Program-made: the position numbers and the translations under genes
The notes under the pieces: model-generated
Told to the model about the DNA's origin: nothing
Seen by the model: only the letters and a program-made list of their open reading frames with translations
The model's database searches: none
Shown: positions 21,251 to 32,000 of the stretch, in pieces
How the letters are laid out: each line of letters starts with the position of its first letter
Position numbering within the stretch: position 1 is the stretch's first letter
Source of the DNA: Macrophomina tecta
Lineage: Eukaryota; Ascomycota; Dothideomycetes; Botryosphaeriales; Botryosphaeriaceae
Assembly (NCBI GenBank): GCA_024180945.1
Contig: JAKSGN010000033.1
Coordinates: forward strand, 1,426,001-1,490,000
Length of the DNA stretch: 64,000 bases
Reading direction: 5' to 3'

Positions 21251-23112
21251 ACGTGGTTTATCAGCGAGCCGCGCATATCAGTGACCCGCGCACTTTTCCT
21301 TGGCGCTACCACTCTTCACCCAAATTGCGCAGCCAACATCGCTGAAATTAATTAAAATTAGTCGGAACTATAGACATCAGACATTACTTCTTCGACCTGG
21401 CATGTTCGTGCATTATGCCCGGGCTCGCCGCAGGTGCCGCATCGCCGTATGGTCGCCGGCCTCTCTCCGCCGCCATCCCGATTTTCGCGCTTATCGCGTG
21501 CTACCTGCTCCTTAGCATTCTTCTGAGCTAGAATATCTCGCGCATCTTCCGTGGTTAGTGCGCCTCCATTACGGACACGTGTTCTTTTAGCCCTCCGGCG
21601 CTTGCTAAGTGCCTCATTTGCCTTTCGAAGCGCGCGGTTCTCCTCGGTCAAAAGGGTTACCGTATGGGCCATTCCCTCCAAACCCTTTGCCATTTGCTTG
21701 ACAGCGGAAAAAATAGGCGTCGGGGAGCTTCCTTGATGACCATTAATGGGAGATGCAACCAACTTAGACTGCGAAATGGCCTCGGTCGGGTTGTGTGGCG
21801 TCTGGGAGACCCAAAGGTCGGCGTTAGCGTTAGGGGTGTGCGCGGGTGTTGGCGTCCGTAACTTGACATCCAACTTAGAAATAACGGCTTGCGGATCAAA
21901 TGGAATAAGTCCAGCACCCCGAAAACCACCAGCAATGTTTTTTTCGCTCATTGTTGTATTGTATGCCGCGCGAAATGCTAAAAGGAACTCGACCTTGGTG
22001 ATATGGTTAATGTGGGCCCGGATGAACAACCCGATTTCCTTGCCGTATGCCTTTTTTAACGGGCCGAAGAAGCCGACGTCGAGTGGCTGGGTTAAGTGGG
22101 ATGAATGAGGAGGTAGACAGATAGTAATAATGTTATGTGCCTTGCAGAAATCCTCGAATTCGACCGATTGGTGGCTCTCGTGCCCGTCGAGTATCAACAT
22201 CCGGTAACCACCCTTTGTACGCGCCGCAGTATGCTTCTCGAAGTGCTTAATCCAATCTAGACCCGTCTCATTATCGGTCCAACCATTAGAAGTCGGCTTG
22301 ACAGGCCAGGAGTCGGGAAGACCGCCGTCGGTGTACCAATTGGCGAGGTGGTACTGGCCTTGAACTAGCAAAAACGGGGGCACGTTAAAGCCGTCACCAC
22401 TAATACAGGTAATCGCGGTCGCCCATTCTCGATTACCAGGCTGAATTGCCTTGCCTTTTCCGCGTCGATTGGCACGGGTAACAACTATAGAAGAGCAGAT
22501 CATGCCCATCATAAAGCCAGTCTCATCGAAGTTGTATAAATCGCAGTCCTGGATGCCGTACTTGGCCCGCATATTCGAGAATAGGCTGAACCATTCGCTC
22601 ATAAACTCAGAATCTTCGCAGAGGGCTCGCTGGAAGTCGTAGGCGCGAGAAAAACGCGTGCGTAACTCTCCTCGTCGCTGGATGAAGCGGTTAGGCCAGA
22701 GTTTTCCGACGCGTCGCACGCCCCGCGACGCGAGGATGTAGTCCGCCATTGCGCGCACGTCTTCGATCGAGGGTGGGAATCCTCGCGAATCTAGGTCTAA
22801 GATGTATTGGACGATCACATCCTCCTCGATCTCGGTCAAATTCTGAGTGGCGGGCCGGGAACCGGTTTTGGGGGTTCTGCCGTTCATTCTATCGCGGAGC
22901 GTTGATTCGGGCACGTCATAGATCTTTGCCGCGGCGCGGCGGCTTAATTTTCGGGAAGTTCGGATAGCTTCGATGGCTAAGATAATTAGTGCTTCGGTTG
23001 TTTGAATTTGCATACTTAGCTATAGAGAAAACGCGTGTGGAAGACGAAGAGTGGTAGCGCCAAGAAAAAGTGCGCGGGTCGCTGATATGCGCGGCTCGCT
23101 GATAAACCACGT
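21251..23112 (-). mobile_element. Complete Fot1/pogo-type DNA transposon
   Basis: A 1,862-bp element with ~65-bp terminal inverted repeats (ACGTGGTTTATCAGCGAGCC at the left, its reverse complement at the right, very few mismatches), flanked by TA at 21249-21250 and 23113-23114. It contains one intact transposase gene. The near-identical repeats and open frame suggest recent activity. Its two flanks belong to different older elements (MITE B fragment on the left, mariner copy B on the right). Confidence 0.92.
21358..23013 (-). CDS. Fot1/pogo transposase with C-terminal zinc knuckle
   Basis: Intact 551-aa frame. The N-terminus has a psq-type HTH (RKLSRRAAAKIYDVPESTLR) and a CENP-B/Tc5-type HTH (GKLWPNRFIQRR). 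The DDE_1 catalytic core shows NFDETGFMMG (first Asp), MLILDGHESHQSVEF (second Asp) and LPPHSSHLTQPLDVGFFGPLKK (third Asp). The C-terminus has a coiled coil (LLTEENRALRKANEALSKRR) and a CCHC knuckle (CGTCGEPGHNARTC). It should act in the nucleus, cutting and pasting at TA. Start at the ATG at 23013, about 100 bp inside the right end. Confidence 0.93.
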   Translation of the reverse strand: MQIQTTEALIILAIEAIRTSRKLSRRAAAKIYDVPESTLRDRMNGRTPKTGSRPATQNLTEIEEDVIVQYILDLDSRGFPPSIEDVRAMADYILASRGVRRVGKLWPNRFIQRRGELRTRFSRAYDFQRALCEDSEFMSEWFSLFSNMRAKYGIQDCDLYNFDETGFMMGMICSSIVVTRANRRGKGKAIQPGNREWATAITCISGDGFNVPPFLLVQGQYHLANWYTDGGLPDSWPVKPTSNGWTDNETGLDWIKHFEKHTAARTKGGYRMLILDGHESHQSVEFEDFCKAHNIITICLPPHSSHLTQPLDVGFFGPLKKAYGKEIGLFIRAHINHITKVEFLLAFRAAYNTTMSEKNIAGGFRGAGLIPFDPQAVISKLDVKLRTPTPAHTPNANADLWVSQTPHNPTEAISQSKLVASPINGHQGSSPTPIFSAVKQMAKGLEGMAHTVTLLTEENRALRKANEALSKRRRAKRTRVRNGGALTTEDARDILAQKNAKEQVARDKRENRDGGGERPATIRRCGTCGEPGHNARTCQVEEVMSDVYSSD

Positions 23113-23114
23113 TA

Positions 23115-24010
23115 GTTACTTTTTTTGCGGTATGAATAGACGCATTATCCTGCACAAAGCTCATACCTCTTCGCCAAATAGTTGGTATATTTTCCTCGAG
23201 TACCTCGAGATAGGATTTAGCAGAATACCCCCCTCTCTTAGCCTCTGGATCACGCATCATTACGTGTAATTTCGACCTTCCACGCTTGCCAGAGAATGCG
23301 GCCCAAACCATAACAGATACGTCCTTGCCTTTAGCATACGTTTGGATCATTGGTTGGTCCCATTTTTGGCCAGGCGTGCGAAAGCACCATTCGCGTTTCT
23401 TGCCGGTTCCTCGCTCCGCAGAGCACTCATCTGACCAGATGATTTTTGCCCATTGCTGTTCGGTCCAGTCCAGATGCTCGGTCGCCCAGGCAAGTCGGTT
23501 GGCAGCGTGTTCCTCTGTGAGCTCTGGCCGGCCTGCTGCACGCCATTTGCGTATGCTGTACGTATCCAAGAGACGCGCAATTGTTCGATCGTGGCAGTCG
23601 ACTCCAGTCTGTTCGCGTACTTGTTTGTAGGTGGCCTTTGGGTCCTTTCGCACGATACGAAGAATATGTCTTTTATCGCCATCTAACAAGATCTTAGGCC
23701 TGCCAGAGCGAAGCTAAGAGCGTCCTTCGTTGCGTAGTGGCGCGAGCAATGAGGTCGATCTAATGGTGGATTTCGGCACGCCAAGCTCCTTGCGAAACCA
23801 CGCCGGCTTCTGCCCCAACGCCGTGCAGGCAAGCAAAATGCCGCGCTGGTGAGGGGAGTACTGTTGATTTGGAGCATGAGGACCGAAGAGCTCCTTTAAA
23901 GGCGTGCGTTGCGGCGGCATAAGAGTGGCGCAAAGAAGTCGTGTTGCTGCGCGTCGCGATTTTGACGCGCGCGCGGGGTGGACCGTGCGAGAACTTTTGT
24001 CCTAGTACTG
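23115..24010 (-). pseudogene. Tc1/mariner copy B, truncated, with in-frame stop
   Basis: From the start at 23920 the frame mirrors copy A (MPPQRTPLKELFGPHAPNQ) to a TAG at 23714-23716 where copy A has CAA (Gln). It then resumes LRSGRPKILLDGDKRHILR and ends at QDNASIHTAKK, where the pogo element begins. The right terminal repeat (ending ACTG at 24010, next to TA at 24011-24012) is preserved. The C-terminal catalytic segment and left end are missing and not found beyond the pogo element. Confidence 0.85.
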
Positions 24011-24409
24011 TATCTCCCGGCTTTGTGGTGTCAACGTTGGCTTCGGACAGATCAAGTTCGATCGCTGGCGGCGGCGACAGTGGCAGTGGCGTGTTCGTGA
24101 TCGCGGCTCGCACCGGCATGGCTGGCGTCGACGCTGGGCTGGTGTTCGTGGACCTTGGCGGCGTGGCGGGCATGTTCTTAAGGGCGCTTGCATAAATCGC
24201 GTTGATCTGCGACTGCGAGGTCAGGTTCCTGCGCGTTGTCTCCTGTGGTCGGCGCCATATCTTTCGTAAATGCCGCGCCAAGTGGGGCGAGAAGCTATGC
24301 CTTTTCTAGGCAAAATACGACGTGTTTCTCGCATCTTCTGGCATTATGTTATCTTGTTTTATTAACGCACTTATGGGCTCCCCTACTGCCTCCTGCCATC
24401 ACGACTCTC

Positions 24410-25576
24410 ATGGTGTTGTTACTCAACACGGCCTCGCCGGCCACGCCAGCCACGCCTCCGCCAGCCACGCCTCCGCCAGCCACGCCTCCGCTAGCCACGC
24501 CTCCCACTCCCTCTACTCCCTCCACGCCCGGCACGTCCTCTGAGGAGCCAAAGCGACACAAGAACCATGACCTTACGCGTGATGAGCGCTTACAGTGCCT
24601 CACGCTACGCTCCGTCAACTGGGAGTATAAGCAGATTGCTGATAAGCTTGGCTGTACGGTCCGCTAAGTACAGTATGCGTGTAATGCCGGTCATCCAACG
24701 CCACGCAAGAAGACTGGCCGACGCCTTAAGCTAACTCAAGAGCAAGCTAATGAGCTTGAGGTGTTTGTGTGTAGCTCGCGTACTAACCGCCTACTCGACT
24801 ACTTTACGCTTGCGAACGGTCCCTTTCGTTACTGGGGAGTTAGTGAAGGGTGTATTCGACGTACGCTTGAAGCGCGTGGCTTTAAGCGCTACGTGGCTCG
24901 AGCTAAACCACCACTTAGTGCGAAGAATAAGAGAGACAGGCTCCAATTCGCTTAAGAGCACGTAGGCTGGACCATCGAGCAATGGTGTACAATTCTCTGG
25001 ACGGATGAGACGTGGGTAACCGGTCAGCGGCATCGAAAACAATGGGTTACCCGAAGGAAGGGAGAGGAGCTTAACGAGACTTGCGTTATTTATAAGGAAC
25101 CTAAGCTAAAAGGCTAGATGTTCTAGGGTAGCTTTAATGGCTGCCAAAAGGGTCCCTGTCTATTTTGGGAAAAGGAATGGGGCAAGATTAACAACGTTAC
25201 CTACCGAAGGCATATTGTCCCTCTTATTCACCAGCGGATTCTTGAGAGCCCGGACCTGCTTCTTATGCAGGATGGCGCTCCTGGCCATACGGCCGCTGCT
25301 ACTCAAGCCGACCTCCAGGCACGCGGAATTAGGGTGATAAAATGGCCGGCTTTCTCACCAGATTTGAACCCAATCGAGACTGTATGGAACTGGATGAAGG
25401 ACTGGATTGATAGCCGGTACGGCACAAGTTATAAATGGACGCAAAAGGAGCTAAGAAAGGCGGTACAAGAGGCGTGGAACGCAGTCTCAGAAGAGCGGCT
25501 TTGGGAGCTTCTTAACACCATGAGGCAGCGTTGTCAGGACGTTATTGACGCAGATGGCGGATATACCAAGTGGTAG
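24410..25576 (+). pseudogene. Tc1-like transposase with four nonsense codons and no frameshift
   Basis: A single frame of 389 codons runs from ATG 24410 to TAG 25576 with stops at 24665, 24953, 25115 and 25124. The N-terminus has a proline/threonine minirepeat, then LTRDERLQCLTLRSVNWEYK (HTH). The catalytic parts are LWTDETWVTG (Asp), LLMQDGAPGHTAA (Asp) and FSPDLNPIETVWNWMKDW (Glu); it ends DADGGYTKW. By comparison with the local context the stops look like Gln to TAA (twice) and Trp to TAG (twice), all explained by CpA-to-TpA changes on one strand or the other, the direction of RIP. Confidence 0.85.
24440..24512 (+). repeat. Short tandem repeat (GCCACGCCTCC unit) in transposase N-terminus
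   Basis: Units of about 15 bp (CCGCCAGCCACGCCT variants) occur about four times, encoding TPPPA-type Pro/Thr repeats in the Tc1-like transposase. Confidence 0.7.
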
Positions 25577-25689
25577 ATAGCCAAGCAAATAGGGGTAGAG
25601 AATCAACTGTTTTTTACGTACAAAACCGTGTATGATCTCCAAGCCCCGTTGGCTCGAGCGTCAACGAAAGATATGGCGCCGACCATAGT

Positions 25690-26697
25690 CGACGAGCGCC
25701 GCCACCTGCTTCTCCATCTTTTCCATGCGCTCTTCCATCTTGACCTGCGTTTCCTCGACATCTCTAGCGCGCTGCACAGCCGCATGATATCATTCTCGTC
25801 GCTGGCTACTTGTTCCGCAAGCGCTTCATTCCGCTCGGTGAGCTGGTTATTCTGCGCGACAATGATGTTGAGCAAGCCAATCACGTCGTCTTAAGGTCGA
25901 TTCGCTTGGTAGGTCGGATACGGTTGTCGCGCGAACCCTGCGCTGTCTCGTTGGTTTGCCGGTGTTGGAGGGTACGATAGTCGGTTTGTCGGGCCCGATG
26001 GCGCGTGGAACGTCGCGACGCGCCCCTGGACGCGTATCCGCCCCCAATCGTCTTCGTCCGCTGACATTCTACGGCCGAGAAATTCAAATTCGTGGTGAGT
26101 TTTTGGTTCTCTCCGGCTACAGCAGCTTTCGTTTCGTAGCCTCGCCTCCAGGTCGGCTGGATCGTTACAACACTTATTGGAGGAGACAGGCCTTTGTGCA
26201 TCGCACTCTCACGTGATATTACTCCTTGTCCAATAATTGCCACCTATCTCTTCGTTCGAACCCTTCGACACCATTGACCTACCCTGCGGCTCCGAAGCTT
26301 GGTAGAAGAGGCCTATCATTACAATTTCCTCTTCCCCAAGCATAGGAAGCATTGCGTTGGCTTTCATCTAAACTTCTGAGTTTAAAATGCCCATCAACGC
26401 CGCGACATTCTTGCCAGAATCAGATGCATCGCTTTATCCAGGACCTTAGAGCATTACGCTCGGCAACGAACTTTCTTCTAGCAGGAGGGCATAAGTGCCG
26501 ACGCCTCTCTCCTAAAGTATCGATGTACACAATCTATTCGTCACAGCCCTCCTGAAACACCTAAAGTAAAACACCAGATCGTGCAGTCATTATGAAGCCT
26601 CAGGCATCGTTATCCCTCTCTCCTTCAGCTGCAGAACCTCATTTAAGGATTTAGCGCGTTGGGGTATACCCTCCCTCCTCCACCCCATCATCGATCG
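25690..26697. other. Intergenic with decayed minus-strand frames
   Basis: 25690-26243 keeps minus-strand open stretches, including a coiled-coil-like run (IIVAQNNQLTERNEALAEQV), probably the rest of a gene or element disrupted by the Tc1-like insertion. I cannot name it. From 26244 to 26697 I see nothing. Confidence 0.35.
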
Positions 26698-27408
26698 CTA
26701 GCGTCGATTTCCATCGCGTGACACAACTATCCATCCAAGTCCCTGCATGAAAGTCTTTGCTGAAGCCGATGGGACTCCGTCAAAGACCTCAAATCGGACA
26801 ATGATCCTTTTCAGCGAGGAGATGACTTTGAAACGGGCGGCAATTAGCGACAACGCCTCTTGGAGAAGATCGTCTGTCTTTTTAAAGACACCGCAATTTT
26901 CGCTATGGACAAGTGTATCAAGTGTCGAAAGATTGGGACACTTGTCTTCAAGGATTTTCAACGTCTGCAGACTGTCGTCCCTCAGCTTGATATTTCCGGG
27001 CTGTCCATGTATACATTCTGCGACCGGGAAGTTGATGCATAAATGCGAGAGCGAAGCTGCGTTGGCAGGTCCAATGCAGTCTACAAATGATTGTAGAAGG
27101 CCAACTTGTTGCTCCGTGATGTCCACGAGGTGAAACTGATTCACCCCATAAAGCGCTGCGCTAGCCTCACGGTTTATCTGTCGGTTGGTGTATAGCAATG
27201 CAAGCCACCGGGATGGTCTGTCCGGCCCGAAGCACTCTACTCGAGAGCCTGGCTCTTGGAAAAGATAGAGCGGATGGGGCACAAAGAGCACTCTTTTGTA
27301 GATTTTATCGCGGACCGCTAAAGGAAGAGCGAGAAAGTTGACCGTAGCTGAGCTTGCCGCCTGTGATGAATGGAAGGGTGTTGTCGAGGTCTTCTCTTCG
27401 GAGCCCAT
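26698..27408 (-). CDS. F-box/DUF7730-like protein
   Basis: Intronless 236-aa frame with ATG at 27408. FLALPLAVRDKIYKRVLF (~27-44) is the F-box-like opening typical of a large ascomycete family. LLYTNRQINREASAALYGVN (~72-91) and FHLVD are its second signature. A Leu-rich stretch follows. Family members are expanded and mostly uncharacterised; a substrate-adaptor role is often guessed but not shown. The gene sits between degraded transposons yet has no stop or frameshift. Confidence 0.8.
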   Translation of the reverse strand: MGSEEKTSTTPFHSSQAASSATVNFLALPLAVRDKIYKRVLFVPHPLYLFQEPGSRVECFGPDRPSRWLALLYTNRQINREASAALYGVNQFHLVDITEQQVGLLQSFVDCIGPANAASLSHLCINFPVAECIHGQPGNIKLRDDSLQTLKILEDKCPNLSTLDTLVHSENCGVFKKTDDLLQEALSLIAARFKVISSLKRIIVRFEVFDGVPSASAKTFMQGLGWIVVSRDGNRR

Positions 27409-27839
27409 GGCAATTCGATGATGGTAAAGCAGAGAGTCGTGCTGATGTGCGACACAAGTTTCTCAACAACTGTGGCAGGTCAGGCAAGGGCAAGAAGTGC
27501 GCAACTCCGTTCCGACTAGAGATTACGAGAGAGGACCAATTCGACAATGCTGGCGACTGGAATCGTCTAGAACTCTAAGGGCAAGGCAAGGCTGCCAACG
27601 TGCAAAATTTGCGCCGGGCTAAATTTTCTCCGGCGGGGCTGTAGTGTGGTGTCAAGCAGGGCCAGGGACGCACGGAGACCCTGCACCCAAAACGTATCGA
27701 AAACACCAGAATTTCTCCGAAATTCTTTTGGCCATCTTCATAAGCGCTTATAGTTTTTTGATCGTTGCCTCGCATACACGCACAAAAGGAGCCATGCAAG
27801 CGGCCAGCCTAACAGCGCTGCCAGGGCTGCTAGCGACAT

Positions 27840-28710
27840 TTATGCTAAAAACAACATAAGGAACATGATTTGAGACAAGACGACCGCCCGCGGTGCCCTA
27901 ACCCTACGAGAGATTGGCTGGCAGTACGAGGATATTGCAAGAACTAAATTGGCTGCACGATTAGACAAGCGCAAACCGTGTGCGCGCAAAATCATCCAAC
28001 ACCAAAAAAAAAAAAAAAAAAAACGCAAGGGCTGGCCAGACGCGCTTACCGAGGAGTATAAGAATGAGCTAGAGGTATTCATATGCTCGTTAAAAACGAA
28101 CCGGCTACTCTATCCTCTGCACAGATGAGACATGGGTAACTAGTAGGAGGCACAGGAAATAATACGTAACGAGTAAACGAGGCGAGGAGCTAAGTCCAAC
28201 GTGTGTACTTAAGAACATACGTCGTAAACGAGGCTGGATATTTTAGGGTTTGTTTTTTAGTGAATAAAAAGGGCCAGCTATCCTCTGGGAGAAGGAATGG
28301 GGATTAATTGACCAGGAGCTATAGACGCAGCGGATTATGCCTATGATTAGTTAATGACTTTCTAAAGAGTTATCTCTACCTCTCTTATGCAAGATAGCGC
28401 TCCTGGCCACTCAGCAAAAACTACTTAATTAGATCTCCAAAATAACTAAGTATCTCTATGATTTACTGACCAGTTTTCTCGCCAGATCTAAATCCAATTG
28501 AGACAGTTATAGAACTGGATGAAAAACTGGATTAAGCAGAACTATCTAGACAAGAACCTAACATATAAGCAGCTCAGGGAGGCAGCTAAAAGAGCATGGG
28601 AGACCGTAATCGAGGAATAGCTAAGGGAGCTCCTCAACATGCATTAGCGTTGTAAGGACGTAATTGAGGCATACGGCTGGCATACAAAGTAGTAGTTGAT
28701 GGAACATGAG
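27840..28710 (+). pseudogene. Heavily decayed Tc1-like transposase, third copy
   Basis: Scattered matches in order: LTEEYKNELEVFICSLKTNR (~28040-28110), a DETW-like remnant near 28125, LMQDSAPGHSAKTT (~28385), NWMKNWIKQNY (~28513), and a C-terminus WETVIEE...YGWHTK (~28600-28690). It is related to, but diverged from, the copy at 24410-25576. There are many TAG/TAA codons and an A18 run at 28002-28021. No intact ends were found. 27409-27840 shows no gene. Confidence 0.75.
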
Positions 28711-28776
28711 CCCAATCGTTGGCTGATCAACGCCTTATTGCCTGATCTGTTTAAGCTTTTTGTTTGCCTCGGTTAT

Positions 28777-28914
28777 TGTAAGACTTTGTAATGAGTAGAG
28801 AATGAATTGACGATGCTACTGAAGAGTGTAACGAGTGGTGGGGGAGGATCCCCTTTATACTACAGTGTCGGGCTAGTAAGCCGCGGATAGTCCTGTAACG
28901 CTTAATGTTTGACA
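28777..28914 (-). repeat. 3' LTR of the Copia element
   Basis: 138 bp, TG...CA ends on the plus strand. It differs from the other LTR at one position (TGTAAG versus TGTGAG). Confidence 0.95.
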
Positions 28915-29018
28915 CACCCCCTTCACGAAATGACTGAACAGGAAGTTTGTGATAATTCCTCAGTGTTGAGGGGAGACAGCAGAAGCAGACTTTAACGAAA
29001 GTGGTAAGTACTAAACGC

Positions 29019-32000
29019 TTAGATGTCTGGCAATTTGATAAGATTCAGATGCTGTAGGAAAAGCTGGTGTTTCTGCTTAGGTAAGGCTTTAGTTAGCCCG
29101 TCGGCGAGGGTTTCAGCAGATGGTGACCATTGAAGTTTAATGACTCCCTTTTGAACTTCTTGACGAAGCCAGTGATTGTGGATATCGACGTGTCGAAGTT
29201 TTGTGGCTAGCTTGGCTGATGTCTCCTTGACAAGTCGAATGGTTTGCGCGTTATCACATTGGATGCGAGTCTCGTGCCCAGGGCTATAGCCTATTGCTGT
29301 GAAGGCTCGAGACCACCAAATCGATTGCTTTGCAGTGGCTGAGAGTGCAAGGAGCTCGGCTTCAGTGCTACTTGTTGTCACTGAGCGCTGCTTGCCTGCT
29401 TTCCAGTCGATTGGTCCGTCGTATAAGGAGAAGAGATACCCCTGATGGCTCTGCCTGGTATCTGGATCTGAGGCAAATGAGGCATCACTTGATGGAACGA
29501 AGAGCTGAAGGTCATCCTGAGCATTTCCATCGTAGCAGATGGCGAAGTCCTTGGTATGTGCAAGATATTCAAGCACACTCTGGCTGAGAACTAGATGTTG
29601 GGGCGAAGGATTGCTTAAATGCTCTGAGAGGCGTGAGGCTGCATTGGCTACGTCAGGTCGGGTTTGAGTTGCGGCAAAGTTGATGGACCCAACGCGCTGC
29701 TGGTATAGAAGAATATCCTGAGCTGATGCCTTGCCTTCGAAGCTTGTGATTGGCTCTTCATTTGGTAGTGGTGTGGCTCGACTAACGGTCTTGACATTGA
29801 ACTTAGCCGTGAGCTTTGCGATATATGACTCCTGTGAGAGCCATAGCTTGCGATTGACTCTATCCCGTATGACCCTGATAGCGAGAAACCACTGGAGTTC
29901 TCCAAGGATGCGTAACTCGACTCTTTGCATGAGTTGGTCTTGGAACAGGGTAACGGCCTGGGACTGGCTGTGGTTATAGATGACGACGATGTCATCAACG
30001 AAGAAGAACAGGGTGAGGTACTGATTTTCGTAGAGGCATGGAATTCCTGGCACAGGATCGAGGCCAAGATCTACGAGGATTTTGCCGAAATGACGTTGCC
30101 AAAGGATTGGTGACTGCTTGAGGCCGTATAGTGCTTGATGGAGTAGTAGCAGCTTGTCGTGTTCAATACTCATTCCATCAGGTGGGTGACAATAGACCTC
30201 GTTGTCGAGCTTGGCATGGATGTAGGCATTGAGGACGTCGTACTGGCGGGTCTCAAGGTTAAAAGCAGCGACTATGGCCATCAAGGCTCTGAAGACACTG
30301 GCCGCGAAGGTGGCAGCATATGTATCCTCTGGGGTCGGCTGCAAGTCGCCTCTGACGCAGATGCGTGCTTTAAAGCTACACAGATAACCCTCCTCGTCGA
30401 ATTTATATTTGAACACCCACATAAGAGGAAGAGGTAGGCTTAAGTTGTCCTGCTTTGAGACTCTTGTCCATGTCCTACGTGACTCCAAGTCGAGGAGCTG
30501 TTTCTGGATTGCTTGCTTGAATTGAGGACCAAACTGATGAGTGTCTAGCTCCTTGAACGTCTTGGGCTCTGGAGGCAGATTGTCCCTGTGGAGCTGTGGT
30601 GTCGGCCGAGGCATATGATCCCTATTAGTTGCTGACATGAATGCTGAGATGAAGGCATTATGGTTGCTGGGATTCTGGTTAAGCTGATTGAGTTTGGCAG
30701 CGTGTGCTTGTCCTCTAGCTGACTGCCGAGTCCTTGTTGGTTGAATGCTTTCAGGTGAAATGTGTGGTGAAATTTGATCTCCTCTTGGCGCTCTATTGCT
30801 TGGATCGGCGCCTGGGGCTGGGGCCGTCTCGTATTGGACGGGTATAAGAGGTCCCAGTCGAGTTTGTGGTAGCTGATCTCCTTCTTCAGATGCTTGCTCA
30901 GGCTCTTGAGAATGATGCGGTAGTTGAGCTGATTGTGATCTGGTTGATTGCGAAGGAGTAGGAAGCTGCTGTATAGTAGCCTTATTGGCTGTAGTTGATG
31001 CTTCGGGTTCCGGTAGTGCATGCATTTGTTCACCTCTCTCGTTGATAATAAGATCCTCTAGTGTCGCCGGCTGAACTGCATCAGGCAGATCGTATAGCTC
31101 TGGAAGAGGCTCCTTAATTACGTGTCCCAGGTCTAGCTCCTCTGGTTTATAGAAGGCTGTCTCGTCGAATGTGACGTCGCGAGATCTAACTACCCTCTTT
31201 TGGCTGGGAATCCAGATCCTAAAGATGTTTCTGGAGTTATAGCCAAGTAGGAAACCCAGGTGGGCGCGTTCCTCGAGCTTGTGGCTACGCTTGATGTCCT
31301 TCCGCAGCGGGAAAGCTTTACAGCCGTAAACACGAAGGTGTGAGAGATCTGGCTTGCTTTGTGTGACATGTTGGAACGGCGTCATCCAGTTGATCTTGCG
31401 CTGAGGAGTCCTATTGGCCAAGTAGGCTGCTGCCGTGACTATCTCTGGCCATAGGTTTTGTGGAAGGTTGGCACCAATTCTCATGCTTCTAGCCTTAGTG
31501 ATGAGCACACTCCCTGACCTTTCAGCATGGCCGTTTTGGGCAGGTGTACCTGGGCTGGACGTTTCAAGAGTGATCCCCTTGTTAGCCAGAAACTGGTGGA
31601 AATCCGAATCAAGTGAGGTTTCGTTGTCGGTACGAAAGAACGTGATTTTGCCTTGGAACCTAGTTTGTATGAGGTGGATAAGGTCCCTTAGAACATCAGT
31701 TGTATCAGATTTGTATCGGTGCGTCCTGGCAAGATTGAAATTGCAGGCAGTGCACTCGAGGTGAGTTACAAATCTGTCGCCGTTGTATGCAGGCTGAAAC
31801 TGAATAAGGTCGTAACTGACGCGGTAGAAAGGGCGTGATGAATCCTCCTCTTTGTTGGTTGTCTTGGAGATGATTTGGTGTGCCTTAGCGAAACTGCAGG
31901 TGTCACAATGTGGGTTGAGAGGCTGATCAGCCTCCTGAGGATGGATCAAGGCGCCAGTGGTAGCTTCGTTGAGATGAAGCAGAGGCTCTGGGCCGGCATG

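Larger units (their letters stand above)
24246..25685 (+). mobile_element. Second Tc1-like family, near-complete element
   Basis: Terminal inverted repeats TGGTCGGCGCCATATCTTTC (left) and the reverse complement ending at 25685 (right); TA follows on the right and TG precedes on the left. The 1,440-bp body encodes a DDE transposase with four stops. The flanks on both sides carry minus-strand frames (a coiled-coil LTERNEALAEQVASDENDIM near 25840 and QETTRRNLTSQSQINAIYAS near 24200) that may be one interrupted gene. Confidence 0.8.

Noticed and set aside
28115..28260. Extra ORFs in the third Tc1 copy
   Set aside because: Only fragments between stops; they make sense solely as transposase debris.
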